Source: Spirosomataceae bacterium
Lineage (GTDB): Bacteria; Bacteroidota; Bacteroidia; Cytophagales; Spirosomataceae
Length of the DNA stretch: 33,882 nt
Assembly (NCBI GenBank): GCA_025455785.1
Contig: JALOLV010000010.1
Location: 1-33,882, forward strand
Direction of reading: 5' to 3'
Below, piece by piece: positions 1 to 8,583 of the stretch (positions are counted from its first letter, which is position 1; the number at the start of each line of letters is the position of its first letter). The position numbers and the translations under genes were made by a program. The notes below the pieces were generated by a model. It did not search any database, had not been told where the DNA came from, and saw nothing but the letters and a program-made list of their open reading frames with translations.

Positions 1-1
1 C

Positions 2-166
2 CAAGAGGTAAACATTTTTGATTTTAATGATGATATTTACGGAGAAAAAATAATGGTCGAAATCATAGATTTTATCCGTAAAGAGCAGAAATTCAATGGT
101 TTAGATGAATTGAAAAATCAAATTAATCTTGATAAATTAGCAACATTAAATATTCTAAATTTATAA
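2..166 (+). CDS. ribF: C-terminal fragment, likely riboflavin kinase/FAD synthetase (RibF), truncated by window edge
   Basis: Open frame from the window edge: EVNIFDFNDDIYGEKIMVEIIDFIRKEQKFNGLDELKNQINLD..., ending TAA at 164-166. The 'NIFDFNDDIYG...V.F..FIR.E.KF..L.EL..QI..D' pattern is typical of RibF C-termini. Confidence 0.8.
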   Translation, partial: QEVNIFDFNDDIYGEKIMVEIIDFIRKEQKFNGLDELKNQINLDKLATLNILNL

Positions 167-171
167 ATTTT

Positions 172-411
172 ATGTATCTATTTTCATTTTTAGCCACATT
201 TACTGTAATGTATTTTTTCATATTAATCTCACTAATCGGGTTAATTGCATGGATTACAACACTTGTTAGAATAATCAAAAGTGATTTTAAAAACTCAAAT
301 GACAAAGTCATGTGGGTCGTAATCGTTTGTGTTTTGGGATTAATCGGAGCAATTCTTTATTTAATATTTGGAGAAAAAAATAGAATAAAATCAATCAGTA
401 ATAATGTTTGA
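172..411 (+). CDS. Small membrane protein with PLDc_N-like (phospholipase D nuclease N-terminal) domain
   Basis: Two hydrophobic helices and a typical 'W.....V.. G.I.Y...G' pattern (LIGAILYLIFGEKNR). Confidence 0.6.
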   Translation: MYLFSFLATFTVMYFFILISLIGLIAWITTLVRIIKSDFKNSNDKVMWVVIVCVLGLIGAILYLIFGEKNRIKSISNNV

Positions 412-643
412 AGTTTTCGTAGAAATAATCGGTTGGATAAGTTCAGTGTTGATTGTAGGGGCTTATTTTTTTAATATTCAAGGCAAATTATCATCAGAAG
501 ATAACCGCTATATTTGGGCAAATATCACTGGCGGAGTCGGCTTTATCATCAATACGATTTATCACCACGCCTACCCTTCTGCGGTGGTAAACGTGGTATG
601 GGTCATTATTGCTGTTGGTGCTATAATTCGTAAGAAAAACTAA
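404..643 (+). CDS. Small membrane protein, CBU_0592-like family
   Basis: 79 aa, three hydrophobic helices: IGWISSVLIVGAYFFNIQGKL...NITGGVGFIINTIYHHAYPSAVVNVVWVIIAV. Overlaps the previous ORF by 8 bp. Confidence 0.55.
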   Translation: MFEVFVEIIGWISSVLIVGAYFFNIQGKLSSEDNRYIWANITGGVGFIINTIYHHAYPSAVVNVVWVIIAVGAIIRKKN

Positions 644-1713
644 GTATTTTTCACATAACTACCCAACCACTTAATCGAATTTTTGTGCTTTTTGAAAACT
701 TTTTGGACTTTATCGTCTAAATAGTAGCCCTCTAATTCGATAAAAAACCAGAAGTTAAAATCTTCGCTTCCTTTATAGGGTCGGCTTTCAATTTTAGTAA
801 GGTTGATACCCGCTTTTTTGAAATCTTGTAGAAAATTTGCCAAAATACCCGGCTTATCAGTATCGGGCAATCGAGCAATTATTGTAGTTTTGTCGTTTTG
901 ACTTGGTTGATTCACAAAGTCTTTTGCCAAAATAAAAAAACGAGTACGGTTTTGGCTATTATCCTCAATGTTATGATAAAGAATCGGCAAACTGAATAAT
1001 TTAGCTGCAATTTCGCTACAAATAGCCGCCGCTTCGGGGTCTTCGGATGCTAATTTTGCTGCTTTAGAAGTCGATTCAACCTGAATCTCTTCTGGATGAG
1101 TTTGTTCAAAATATTTGTTCAAAAAACCACGACATTGACGAAAAGCTATATCTTTTGAGTAAATTCTCTTTATTTTTGATGGATTTTCAGATTCGGTTGC
1201 CAAGGCAAAATGCACCGGAATTTTCAACTCGGCAGCGATGTTTACGTTCATTTCATTGAGCAAATCAACGGTCTCATAAACTATTCCTTCTTGGTTATTC
1301 TCAATCGGAATAACTCCAAATTTAGCACGACCCGTATCGACAGCTTCAAAGACCGATTTGATTGTCGGCAATGTCATGTACTCGCTCATCGCACCAAAAC
1401 GGCTCTCAGCGGCTTGGTGTGTAAAACTGCCCTCTGGTCCAAGGTAAGCAATTTTTTCGGGTAATTCGATATTTCGAGCAGCGGCAAAAATCTCTAAGAA
1501 GATTGCCTCAATGGCTTGTTTATTCAACAATCCATTGTTTTGTGCGTTCATTCTATCTAAAATCTGCTTTTCACGCTCTGGTCGATAAATTAGAGTTTTA
1601 GTAGTCCGCTTAATCTCCCCTACTTTATGTACCCAGCCCATCCGTTCATTGAGCAGGGTTAGCAATTGGTCATCAATTTTATCAATTTCTTTTCTAACGT
1701 CTTCTAATGTCAC
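640..1713 (-). CDS. pheA: Bifunctional chorismate mutase / prephenate dehydratase (P-protein)
   Basis: N-terminal chorismate mutase (RKEIDKIDDQLLTLLNERM), prephenate dehydratase (AYLGPEGSFTHQAA, GVIPIENNQEGIV), C-terminal ACT domain (KPGILANFLQDFKKAGINLTKIESRP). Confidence 0.95.
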   Translation of the reverse strand: MTLEDVRKEIDKIDDQLLTLLNERMGWVHKVGEIKRTTKTLIYRPEREKQILDRMNAQNNGLLNKQAIEAIFLEIFAAARNIELPEKIAYLGPEGSFTHQAAESRFGAMSEYMTLPTIKSVFEAVDTGRAKFGVIPIENNQEGIVYETVDLLNEMNVNIAAELKIPVHFALATESENPSKIKRIYSKDIAFRQCRGFLNKYFEQTHPEEIQVESTSKAAKLASEDPEAAAICSEIAAKLFSLPILYHNIEDNSQNRTRFFILAKDFVNQPSQNDKTTIIARLPDTDKPGILANFLQDFKKAGINLTKIESRPYKGSEDFNFWFFIELEGYYLDDKVQKVFKKHKNSIKWLGSYVKNT

Positions 1714-1748
1714 TTTTCTTTGGTTTTGGTTAAATTAGAGAATAGGTA

Positions 1749-3626
1749 TTATGCTACTTCATCGAGTTCTTCAATGACGTCTTTTTCAATTCTTAGGTTA
1801 TCAATAATGAATCTTTGGCGTTCGGGTGTATTTTTACCCATGTAATAATTCAAAACTCTTGGAATCGAAGATTCTTTTTCGAGAATTACGGGTTCAAGGC
1901 GGATGTCTTCTCCAATAAAACCTTCAAATTCATCGGGCGAGATTTCACCAAGACCTTTGAAACGAGTAATTTCGGGTTTGGGACTCAACTTTTCGATGGC
2001 TTTGAGTTTTTCTTCTTCTGAATAGCAATAAATTGTTTCTTTTTTATTGCGAACCCTAAACAAAGGTGTTTCGAGGATAAATAAATGGCCTCCACGAACC
2101 AAATCAGGGAAAAACTGCAAGAAGAATGTTAATAGCAATAGCCTAATGTGCATTCCATCTACATCTGCATCGGTTGCAATTATGATTTTCTTATATCGCA
2201 GTCCATCAATCCCGTTTTCAATATCAAGAGCGTGTTGAAGCAAATTAAATTCTTCGTTCTCATAAACAATCTTTTTTGTAAGCCCAAAACAATTGAGGGG
2301 TTTTCCTCTCAAGCTAAATACGGCTTGAAGTTCAGGATTTCGAGCTTTTGTGATTGAACCACTCGCAGAGTCGCCTTCGGTTATAAAAATCACTGTTTCG
2401 CTACGTTTCTCCTCTTTTTCATCTGTTAGGTGAAACTTACAATCACGCAATTTTTTATTATGAAGATTGGCTTTTTTTGCTCGCTCATTGGCCAATTTTT
2501 TTATTCCAGCCAGTTCTTTACGCTCCCGTTCGGATTGCTCAATACGTTTTTTCAAGGCTTCTTTAACTGCAGGATTCATGTGAAGGAAATTATCAAGTTT
2601 TTCCTTCATGAAATCATTGATAAACGTTCGAACAGTTGTGGAACCTTCTTCTGGCGACATCGTTTGTGAGCCTAACTTTGTCTTGGTTTGAGATTCAAAT
2701 ACTGGTTCTTGAACCCTAACAGAAATTGCCCCGATGATTGATTGGCGTACATCTTCGGGAGCATAGTCTTTGCCAAAATGCTCACGAACTGTACGTACAA
2801 CCGCTTCTTTAAATGCGGTTAGGTGGGTTCCGCCTTGGGTTGTATTTTGACCGTTAACAAACGAATAATATTCTTCTCCGTATTGGTTACTGTGCGAAAG
2901 AGCCACTTCAATATCCTCTCCTTTAAGATGAATAATGGGATAACGAAGTGTTTCTTCATCGGTTTTTCTTCTCAATAAGTCTAAGAGACCATTTTGAGAT
3001 ATATATTTTTGTTTATTGAAATTGATTGCCAAGCCAGCATTGAGGTAGCAATAGTTCCAAATCATTGCCTCAACATACTGCGGAATATAGTGATAATGCT
3101 TAAAGACAGTACTATCAGGCTCAAATATAACATGTGTACCGTTTTTTTCGTTAGTGTCAATTTGCTCCGACTCGGCAATCAATTCACCTTTGTTAAATTC
3201 AGCCCATTTGGTTTTACCTTCACGGTAGGCCTGTACTTTAAAATAATCAGAGAGTGCATTGACTGCTTTAGTACCGACCCCATTCAAACCTACTGATTTT
3301 TGAAAAGCCTTACTATCGTATTTGGCACCAGTATTGATTTTTGAGACTACATCAACTACTTTACCCAAAGGAATCCCTCGACCATAGTCTCGCACTTCTA
3401 CTCTACCTGCATCCATCTTTATATCAATGGCTTTGCCGTAGCCCATTGCATACTCGTCGATACAGTTATCCATCACTTCTTTAAGCAAAACATAAATGCC
3501 GTCATCAGCCGAAGAACCATCGCCTAATTTACCGATATACATACCCGGACGTAAGCGGATATGTTCTTTCCAGTCGAGCGAGCGGATACTATCTTCGTTA
3601 TAAGTTGCTTCTTTATTCTCAGCCAT
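1749..3626 (-). CDS. parE: DNA topoisomerase IV subunit B / type IIA topoisomerase ATPase subunit
   Basis: GHKL ATPase ([40 protein letters not shown]) and TOPRIM ([24 protein letters not shown]). 625 aa without a GyrB-like insertion. Confidence 0.9.
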   Translation of the reverse strand: MAENKEATYNEDSIRSLDWKEHIRLRPGMYIGKLGDGSSADDGIYVLLKEVMDNCIDEYAMGYGKAIDIKMDAGRVEVRDYGRGIPLGKVVDVVSKINTGAKYDSKAFQKSVGLNGVGTKAVNALSDYFKVQAYREGKTKWAEFNKGELIAESEQIDTNEKNGTHVIFEPDSTVFKHYHYIPQYVEAMIWNYCYLNAGLAINFNKQKYISQNGLLDLLRRKTDEETLRYPIIHLKGEDIEVALSHSNQYGEEYYSFVNGQNTTQGGTHLTAFKEAVVRTVREHFGKDYAPEDVRQSIIGAISVRVQEPVFESQTKTKLGSQTMSPEEGSTTVRTFINDFMKEKLDNFLHMNPAVKEALKKRIEQSERERKELAGIKKLANERAKKANLHNKKLRDCKFHLTDEKEEKRSETVIFITEGDSASGSITKARNPELQAVFSLRGKPLNCFGLTKKIVYENEEFNLLQHALDIENGIDGLRYKKIIIATDADVDGMHIRLLLLTFFLQFFPDLVRGGHLFILETPLFRVRNKKETIYCYSEEEKLKAIEKLSPKPEITRFKGLGEISPDEFEGFIGEDIRLEPVILEKESSIPRVLNYYMGKNTPERQRFIIDNLRIEKDVIEELDEVA

Positions 3627-3658
3627 TTTTATTGGTTAATTTGCACGATTTTCAATTA

Positions 3659-3666
3659 CAAATATA
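3659..3666 (-). promoter_or_regulatory. Bacteroidota -7-like motif TATATTTG upstream of parE
   Basis: Minus strand reads ...aaattaTATATTTGtaattg..., matching TAnnTTTG, about 33 nt upstream of the parE start. Confidence 0.45.
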
Positions 3667-3723
3667 ATTTTCTTTGGTTGGAGAAGCAAATAAGTGGATA
3701 ACTTTATGGTTGTATAACTGAAA

Positions 3724-3757
3724 AAGGCTAAAACACCCTAAAAGGTATTTTAGCCTT
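3724..3757 (-). terminator. Rho-independent terminator-like hairpin after clpP
   Basis: Arms aaggctaaaacacc/ggtattttagcctt (14 bp, loop ctaaaa). The single non-Watson-Crick position is a G-U wobble in the minus-strand RNA, followed there by a short U run. Confidence 0.7.
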
Positions 3758-3776
3758 CAAAATCAAAAAAATTGCT

Positions 3777-4451
3777 TTATTTCTGGCGGTACAAAACCTC
3801 ATCAATCAAACCGTAGGCTTTAGCTTCTTCGGCTTTCATCCAATAATCACGGTCAGAATCAGTCTCGATTTGGTCAAATGATTTTCCAGTGTGATGAGCC
3901 AAGATTTCGTACAACTCTTTACGAAGTTCGATGATTTGTTTTACTGTAATCTCCATATCGCGAGATTGCCCTTGAGCACCACCACTTGGTTGGTGAATCA
4001 TGATTCGAGCGTGGGGTAGTGCCGTACGTTTCTCAGCCGCTCCACCGGCAAGCAAAACAGCTCCCATAGAAGCCGCCAAGGAAGTACAAATAGTTGCAAC
4101 ATCTGGGCGAACATACTGCATGGTATCATAAATACCCAAACCAGCATACACCGAGCCACCCGGGCTATTGATATACATCAAAATATCTTTTTTGGCATCA
4201 ACTGACTCCAAAAAGAGTAACTGGGCAACAACCACATTTGCTACGTAATCATCTACGGCAGTTCCAAAAAAGATGATACGGTCGGCCATCAATCTTGAGA
4301 AAACGTCGATAACTGTTGCACGCATTTGGCGTTCCTCTACAACATTTGGTGTAAGATTGTTTACATTAAACTTCATGTAATCATCAACGCCTAAACCACT
4401 CATGCCCATGTGGTGGACTGCATACTTGCGAAATTCTTCTCCAAAATTCAT
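3777..4451 (-). CDS. clpP: ATP-dependent Clp protease proteolytic subunit
   Basis: YINSPGGSVYAGLGIYDTMQYV, TSLAASMGAVLLAGG (nucleophile Ser), HARIMIHQPSGG (His), DSDRDYWM (Asp). Confidence 0.96.
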   Translation of the reverse strand: MNFGEEFRKYAVHHMGMSGLGVDDYMKFNVNNLTPNVVEERQMRATVIDVFSRLMADRIIFFGTAVDDYVANVVVAQLLFLESVDAKKDILMYINSPGGSVYAGLGIYDTMQYVRPDVATICTSLAASMGAVLLAGGAAEKRTALPHARIMIHQPSGGAQGQSRDMEITVKQIIELRKELYEILAHHTGKSFDQIETDSDRDYWMKAEEAKAYGLIDEVLYRQK

Positions 4452-4688
4452 TTTTTTGTATTAATGTTTTAAAATTCTTTAAAGTAAACCCTTGATACCC
4501 TTTGTCAAAAGTACAAACGCAAAGGAGGTCTCGATAGTTTTCAACTTTTTACCAATGTTTTGTACTGTGGTCTAATTTTGCCGCTGACCTCAAAAAGAAA
4601 CTACAAATCTAAAACATTTGTTGTTTGCAAATATGTAAATTCTTTCTTAAAACTTATGCTCGGATTTACCGATAAATTATCAGAAAAT

Positions 4689-5087
4689 ATGATACAGCCC
4701 GAAAACATAGCCGAAAAAATCAGATTGACCAGAATTCAGAAGGGTCTATCGCAAGAAAACATGGCTGAAATGCTCAATTTATCAACAACTGCTTATGGTG
4801 ATATTGAAAGAAATAAAACCGAGCTGACGATTCCGAGATTATTAAGAATTGCACAGGTCTTGGATATTGATTATAAAGATTTACTCGGAATCGAATCAAA
4901 AAATGATGCTTATTTAATTCTCGAAAACGAAAAACTTAAAATAGAAAACGAAAAGTTACGTTTAGAAATTAGCCATTTAAAGGACAAATTCGAGAAAGCA
5001 TTACTCTATGAGGTTTTGCGAGGTATGAGACAGCAACAAGAACAATCCGAAAGACCTAAAATTGGTTTTCAATTAACGCATAATTAG
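4689..5087 (+). CDS. XRE-family helix-turn-helix regulator with C-terminal coiled coil
   Basis: EKIRLTRIQKGLSQENMAEMLNLSTTAYGDIERNKTELTIPRLLRIAQVL (HTH_3), then a leucine/glutamate heptad stretch LILENEKLKIENEKLRLEISHLKDKF. Starts at 4689 or 4656 (ATG); the 4560 start in the ORF track is not an ATG. Confidence 0.85.
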   Translation: MIQPENIAEKIRLTRIQKGLSQENMAEMLNLSTTAYGDIERNKTELTIPRLLRIAQVLDIDYKDLLGIESKNDAYLILENEKLKIENEKLRLEISHLKDKFEKALLYEVLRGMRQQQEQSERPKIGFQLTHN

Positions 5088-5097
5088 CATTCAAAAA

Positions 5098-5745
5098 ATG
5101 AAATTTTACCAAGTTTTATTCACTGTATTATTATCAAGTAAGGTTTTTGCTCAAAATTATTATCAACAAACTTGGAAAGATTTTGGAAAATCGACGGCTG
5201 CAAATGAAAAGATTAATCCGCAATCGCCCAATTTTGGGTTACTGAATGCCGCAATATTTCATGCCACCAACGAAGCACGTGAGCAAAACAGACTACCTAT
5301 ATTTAAATACCATGAGATTCTCGAAAAGTCATCTGATAATCATGCTCAATACTTGTTAAAAATTGGGCAATTATCTCATACAGGTCAGAATAATTCATCT
5401 CCTCACGAAAGAATCATGAAATTAACTAATGAGTTTATGGGTTATGCAGAAAACATAGCCGATTTTCCTTTGCTTGATTCACCTTCATCTTTTTGTTTAG
5501 AACGTAAAACTAACGGTGAATATCGATACTTCGATTGTAAATCTCGTCAGGAATACCAAACATATTCTTATTGGAAATATGCCCGTACGGTTGTAAATGG
5601 ATGGATGAATTCACCCGGACACCGTATGAATATCCTTGATTCAAAACTCCAATATTTAGGTTGTGCTGTGAGGTTATCGCCAAATCCATTTCAGCAAAAA
5701 CGCCCTCCCTACGGAATTTTGGTTCAAAATTTCGGGGGAAAATGA
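5098..5745 (+). CDS. Secreted CAP/SCP-domain (SCP/PR1-like) protein
   Basis: Signal peptide MKFYQVLFTVLLSSKVFAQ; CAP motifs (LPIFKYHEILEKSSDNHAQYLLKIGQLSHTG, GYAENIAD, VVNGWMNSPGHRMNILD). Starts 10 bp after the XRE gene. Confidence 0.9.
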   Translation: MKFYQVLFTVLLSSKVFAQNYYQQTWKDFGKSTAANEKINPQSPNFGLLNAAIFHATNEAREQNRLPIFKYHEILEKSSDNHAQYLLKIGQLSHTGQNNSSPHERIMKLTNEFMGYAENIADFPLLDSPSSFCLERKTNGEYRYFDCKSRQEYQTYSYWKYARTVVNGWMNSPGHRMNILDSKLQYLGCAVRLSPNPFQQKRPPYGILVQNFGGK

Positions 5746-5750
5746 AAAAA

Positions 5751-5782
5751 GGATTTATGATTTTTTACAATATCATAAATCC
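5751..5782. terminator. Bidirectional terminator-like hairpin between convergent genes
   Basis: Perfect 11-bp inverted repeat ggatttatgat/atcataaatcc, 10-nt loop, between the CAP gene (+) and DUF2807 gene (-). Confidence 0.6.
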
Positions 5783-5799
5783 ATATTCTGAAAATAAAA

Positions 5800-6513
5800 T
5801 CAATCTTTTTCTACTGTACTTCCTCCCGAGAGATTAGTCTCAACTTTAGGAGTACCACGGTATCTAATCGAACTTGCACCGCTTGCTTTGACTTTAAGTC
5901 TGTTGGCTACATTCACTTTGGCACGGCTCGCCCCCGAAATATCTAAAATTGCATCTGTGGTTTTTGTATTGAAGGCATTTAGAATAGATGCTCCCGATAA
6001 TTCAACATCCATTGATTCAGCATCACTGAATAACTCAAGCTCCGAAGCACCCGATAAGTCAATATCAAAATTTCTAATTTTTGAATCAATTTCAGCTCTT
6101 GATGCCCCCGAAAGGTCAATTTCTAAATCTCTAACAACAAATCCAGCAACTTTTGAAACTGATGCCCCAGAGAAGTCAATAGACTTTAATGTCGGCATTT
6201 CGATATTGATTTGCATTCTGTATCGACGGATACGAAGGGCATTGTTGTATCTGATTTTGAGTTCGCCATTCGAGGTCGATATAACCAAATCATCAATATC
6301 ACGCTGCTCGCCAATTGCTTCTAATTTAAAATCTGCCCCTTGTTTTACATTAATTTCAAAGGCATTCCCCAAGTCGAGTTCGTCAAAACTCTTGACTTCA
6401 AAAGTTTTTTTAACATCACCTTTTGGCGAATACCCATCAATATTATCAATAAACACACAAGATGATACCGACAAAGCAGTAAATCCAATTGCAAAAAAAT
6501 GAATAGTTTTCAT
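5800..6513 (-). CDS. Head-GIN/DUF2807 domain protein, putative lipoprotein or secreted
   Basis: Signal/lipobox-like N-terminus (ALSVSSCVF); FDELDLGNAFEINVKQG; at least six SGAS repeats, as expected for a DUF2807 beta-solenoid. Confidence 0.85.
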   Translation of the reverse strand: MKTIHFFAIGFTALSVSSCVFIDNIDGYSPKGDVKKTFEVKSFDELDLGNAFEINVKQGADFKLEAIGEQRDIDDLVISTSNGELKIRYNNALRIRRYRMQINIEMPTLKSIDFSGASVSKVAGFVVRDLEIDLSGASRAEIDSKIRNFDIDLSGASELELFSDAESMDVELSGASILNAFNTKTTDAILDISGASRAKVNVANRLKVKASGASSIRYRGTPKVETNLSGGSTVEKD

Positions 6514-6734
6514 AAATTATTGGTCCCAGCTCTCTTGGGTATTTAACAAGTTTTATACTTTGATTGAGAGCAAAATCAAAGTGCTTTTTCATGATTTATT
6601 TTAGCTATGACAATCTTATTACTACTTACCCCTATTCTGAAAAAAAATATTCTACTTCGTAGGGGTAAATGCTCTCAGAAATGTCTTTGTAAAAACAAAA
6701 AAGAAAATAATCAGAAGCTCAAACCTAAATTTTA

Positions 6735-6742
6735 TATTTTTG
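6735..6742 (+). promoter_or_regulatory. Bacteroidota -7-like motif TATTTTTG upstream of the ECF sigma gene
   Basis: TAnnTTTG match 23 nt upstream of the GTG at 6765. Confidence 0.35.
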
Positions 6743-6764
6743 TGCCGATTAAATCCAAATTTCT

Positions 6765-7340
6765 GTGGAAGTACTCGAACAAGACATGATTGGTGCAATT
6801 CGGCAAGGAAATGAGGGTGTTTACGAACAAATTTTTCGTAAATACTACCAAAGCCTATGTAATTATGCCAACTCGATGATTCGAGACATGGATGATTCAG
6901 AGGAGATTGTTCAAAATGTTTTTATGACGATTTGGGAGAAAAAAGATGATTTAGAAATTACAATCTCATTAAAATCATATTTGTATCGTGCGGTGCATAA
7001 TCATTGCTTAAACCGAATAAAACATTTTAAAGTTAGAGAAGAATATCAGCAATATGCAACCGATTATTACGATTCGTCGTATCATTCGGTAAGTGAAACG
7101 GTCTATAAGAATGAACTCGAACAAAAAATCAGCGAGGCAATTCAGAAATTACCCGAACAGTGTCGTTTGATTTTTAAAATGAGTCGTTTTGAAGAATTAA
7201 GATACCAAGAAATTGCCGACCAATTAAATTTATCGGTCAAAACAGTCGAAAATCAGATTGGAAAAGCATTAAAGTTTTTAAGAACCGAATTAGTGGATTA
7301 TTTACCAATTATTTTGATACTATTGTTCGAAAAATTATAA
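6765..7340 (+). CDS. ECF RNA polymerase sigma-70 factor (FecI-like)
   Basis: Region 2 (YYQSLCNYANSMIRDMDDSEEIVQNVFMTIWEKK) and region 4 (LPEQCRLIFKMSRFEELRYQEIADQLNLSVKTVENQIGKAL). GTG start at 6765 or ATG at 6786. Confidence 0.9.
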   Translation: MEVLEQDMIGAIRQGNEGVYEQIFRKYYQSLCNYANSMIRDMDDSEEIVQNVFMTIWEKKDDLEITISLKSYLYRAVHNHCLNRIKHFKVREEYQQYATDYYDSSYHSVSETVYKNELEQKISEAIQKLPEQCRLIFKMSRFEELRYQEIADQLNLSVKTVENQIGKALKFLRTELVDYLPIILILLFEKL

Positions 7341-7443
7341 ATTGACCGGTTTTATCAAAACCCCAATGCCTTTCCCACACAGGGGAGAATTTAGGCAACC
7401 GATGCTCGGTGGGGTTAAGCAGACAAAATATGGTTTTTTGAAC
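7337..7443 (+). repeat. Dispersed intergenic repeat, copy 1
   Basis: Ends match the reverse complement of 26638-26781: left ATAAATTnnCCGGTTTTATCAAAACCCCAAT, right GGGAG-ATT-AGGC-ACCGA-GCTCGGTGGGG-TAAGC-GACAAAA-AT-GTTTTT-GAA. The outer edges are approximate. Confidence 0.8.
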
Positions 7444-7470
7444 ACTATTTAACCGCTAAAAGGGTCAGAA

Positions 7471-8472
7471 ATGGAAAACCCAAACCAACATATCACCGAA
7501 GACCTTCTTGGTAAATTTTTGGCTCGAGAAACCGATGCCCAAGAATCGGCTATGGTTCATGATTGGTTAGCTCAAAACAAACAAAATCAAAAACAACTCG
7601 CAGATTTGGCTTTTATTTGGGAACAAACGCAGAATCTCAAACAAGAAACACGAGTAGATATTGATTTGGCTTGGAGCAAGGTAAAAACCAAGATTCAGAA
7701 GCCGAATGAAGCTAAGATTATTCCGCTTTTAGCTAAACGAGTTTGGTCGCCAGCACGTATCGCTGCCAGTATCACAGTTTTTGTTAGTGCTGTATTGATG
7801 ATTTTATTTTTCGTAAAAAAGGAGGTAGAATTATTGACAATCCAAACAGGTAAAAATACCCTTCAACAAATATTGCCCGATGGTTCGTCAGTTTTTTTGA
7901 ATAAAAACACAAAATTAACTTATCCATCTGATTTTGAAGGAGATACAAGAGAAATTACTCTTTTGGGCGAAGCATTTTTTGATATTCAAAGAGATGAATC
8001 AAAGCCATTTATTATCCATGCAAGCGGAACAGATGTGAAAGTTTTAGGGACCTCATTCAATATCAAGGCATACGACAAAAACGTTAGGGTAAATGTTGAA
8101 AGTGGTAAAGTGCAATTTATAGCTAAAAAACATAAAACTATCCTTGAAAAAGGCGAAGAGGCGGCGTTTGAGGCCGAAAAGGATACAATTCTAAAGCAAC
8201 CCATCTACAATAAAAATGCAATTGCCTATAAAACTAAAACTTACGTTTTTGAAGATACAAGTCTCGAAAACGTCATAAAAATATTGAGCGACGGCTACGA
8301 AGCCGAAATAAAAATTAGAAGTTCGGCGATAAAAACTTGTCGATTGACCACTACTTTTGAAAATGAGTCATTGCCAAATGCTCTCAATGTAATTGCCGAA
8401 ACACTTAATTTGCAAGTTTCTAAAGAAGGCAACAAATATACCCTCGACGGACAGGGATGTAATCAAAACTAA
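7471..8472 (+). CDS. FecR-family anti-sigma factor
   Basis: FecR signature (GKNTLQQILPDGSSVFLNKNTKLTYPSDFEGDTREITLLGEAFFDIQRDESKPFIIHASGTDVKVLGTSFNIKAY), one TM helix, C-terminal DUF4974-like region. Follows the sigma factor gene. Confidence 0.92.
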   Translation: MENPNQHITEDLLGKFLARETDAQESAMVHDWLAQNKQNQKQLADLAFIWEQTQNLKQETRVDIDLAWSKVKTKIQKPNEAKIIPLLAKRVWSPARIAASITVFVSAVLMILFFVKKEVELLTIQTGKNTLQQILPDGSSVFLNKNTKLTYPSDFEGDTREITLLGEAFFDIQRDESKPFIIHASGTDVKVLGTSFNIKAYDKNVRVNVESGKVQFIAKKHKTILEKGEEAAFEAEKDTILKQPIYNKNAIAYKTKTYVFEDTSLENVIKILSDGYEAEIKIRSSAIKTCRLTTTFENESLPNALNVIAETLNLQVSKEGNKYTLDGQGCNQN

Positions 8473-8496
8473 GTTGTCAATCTTCTATATTTTGAC

Positions 8497-8505
8497 TAAT
8501 TTTGC
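8497..8505 (+). promoter_or_regulatory. Bacteroidota -7-like motif TAATTTTGC upstream of ychF, with TTG at 8474
   Basis: TAnnTTTG match with an upstream TTGTCAA at a plausible spacing. Confidence 0.45.
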
Positions 8506-8583
8506 ACCCTAATTACCAATTTGTGCTTCAAATTGAGTAAATCAGCATAAATTTCACTTCAAAAAGATATAAATCATAAAAAT

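Noticed and set aside
2994-3296. 100-aa plus-strand ORF inside parE
   Set aside because: Antisense to a highly conserved topoisomerase gene, no recognisable domain.
4596-4645. Possible operator hairpin acatttg...caaatatgt upstream of the XRE gene
   Set aside because: Imperfect and short in AT-rich sequence; not better than chance by eye.
5888-6502. 204-aa plus-strand ORF antisense to the DUF2807 gene
   Set aside because: Exactly antisense to a well-supported repeat protein. The composition (SIS/APEKS repeats) mirrors the SGAS codons, so it is a codon-usage shadow.
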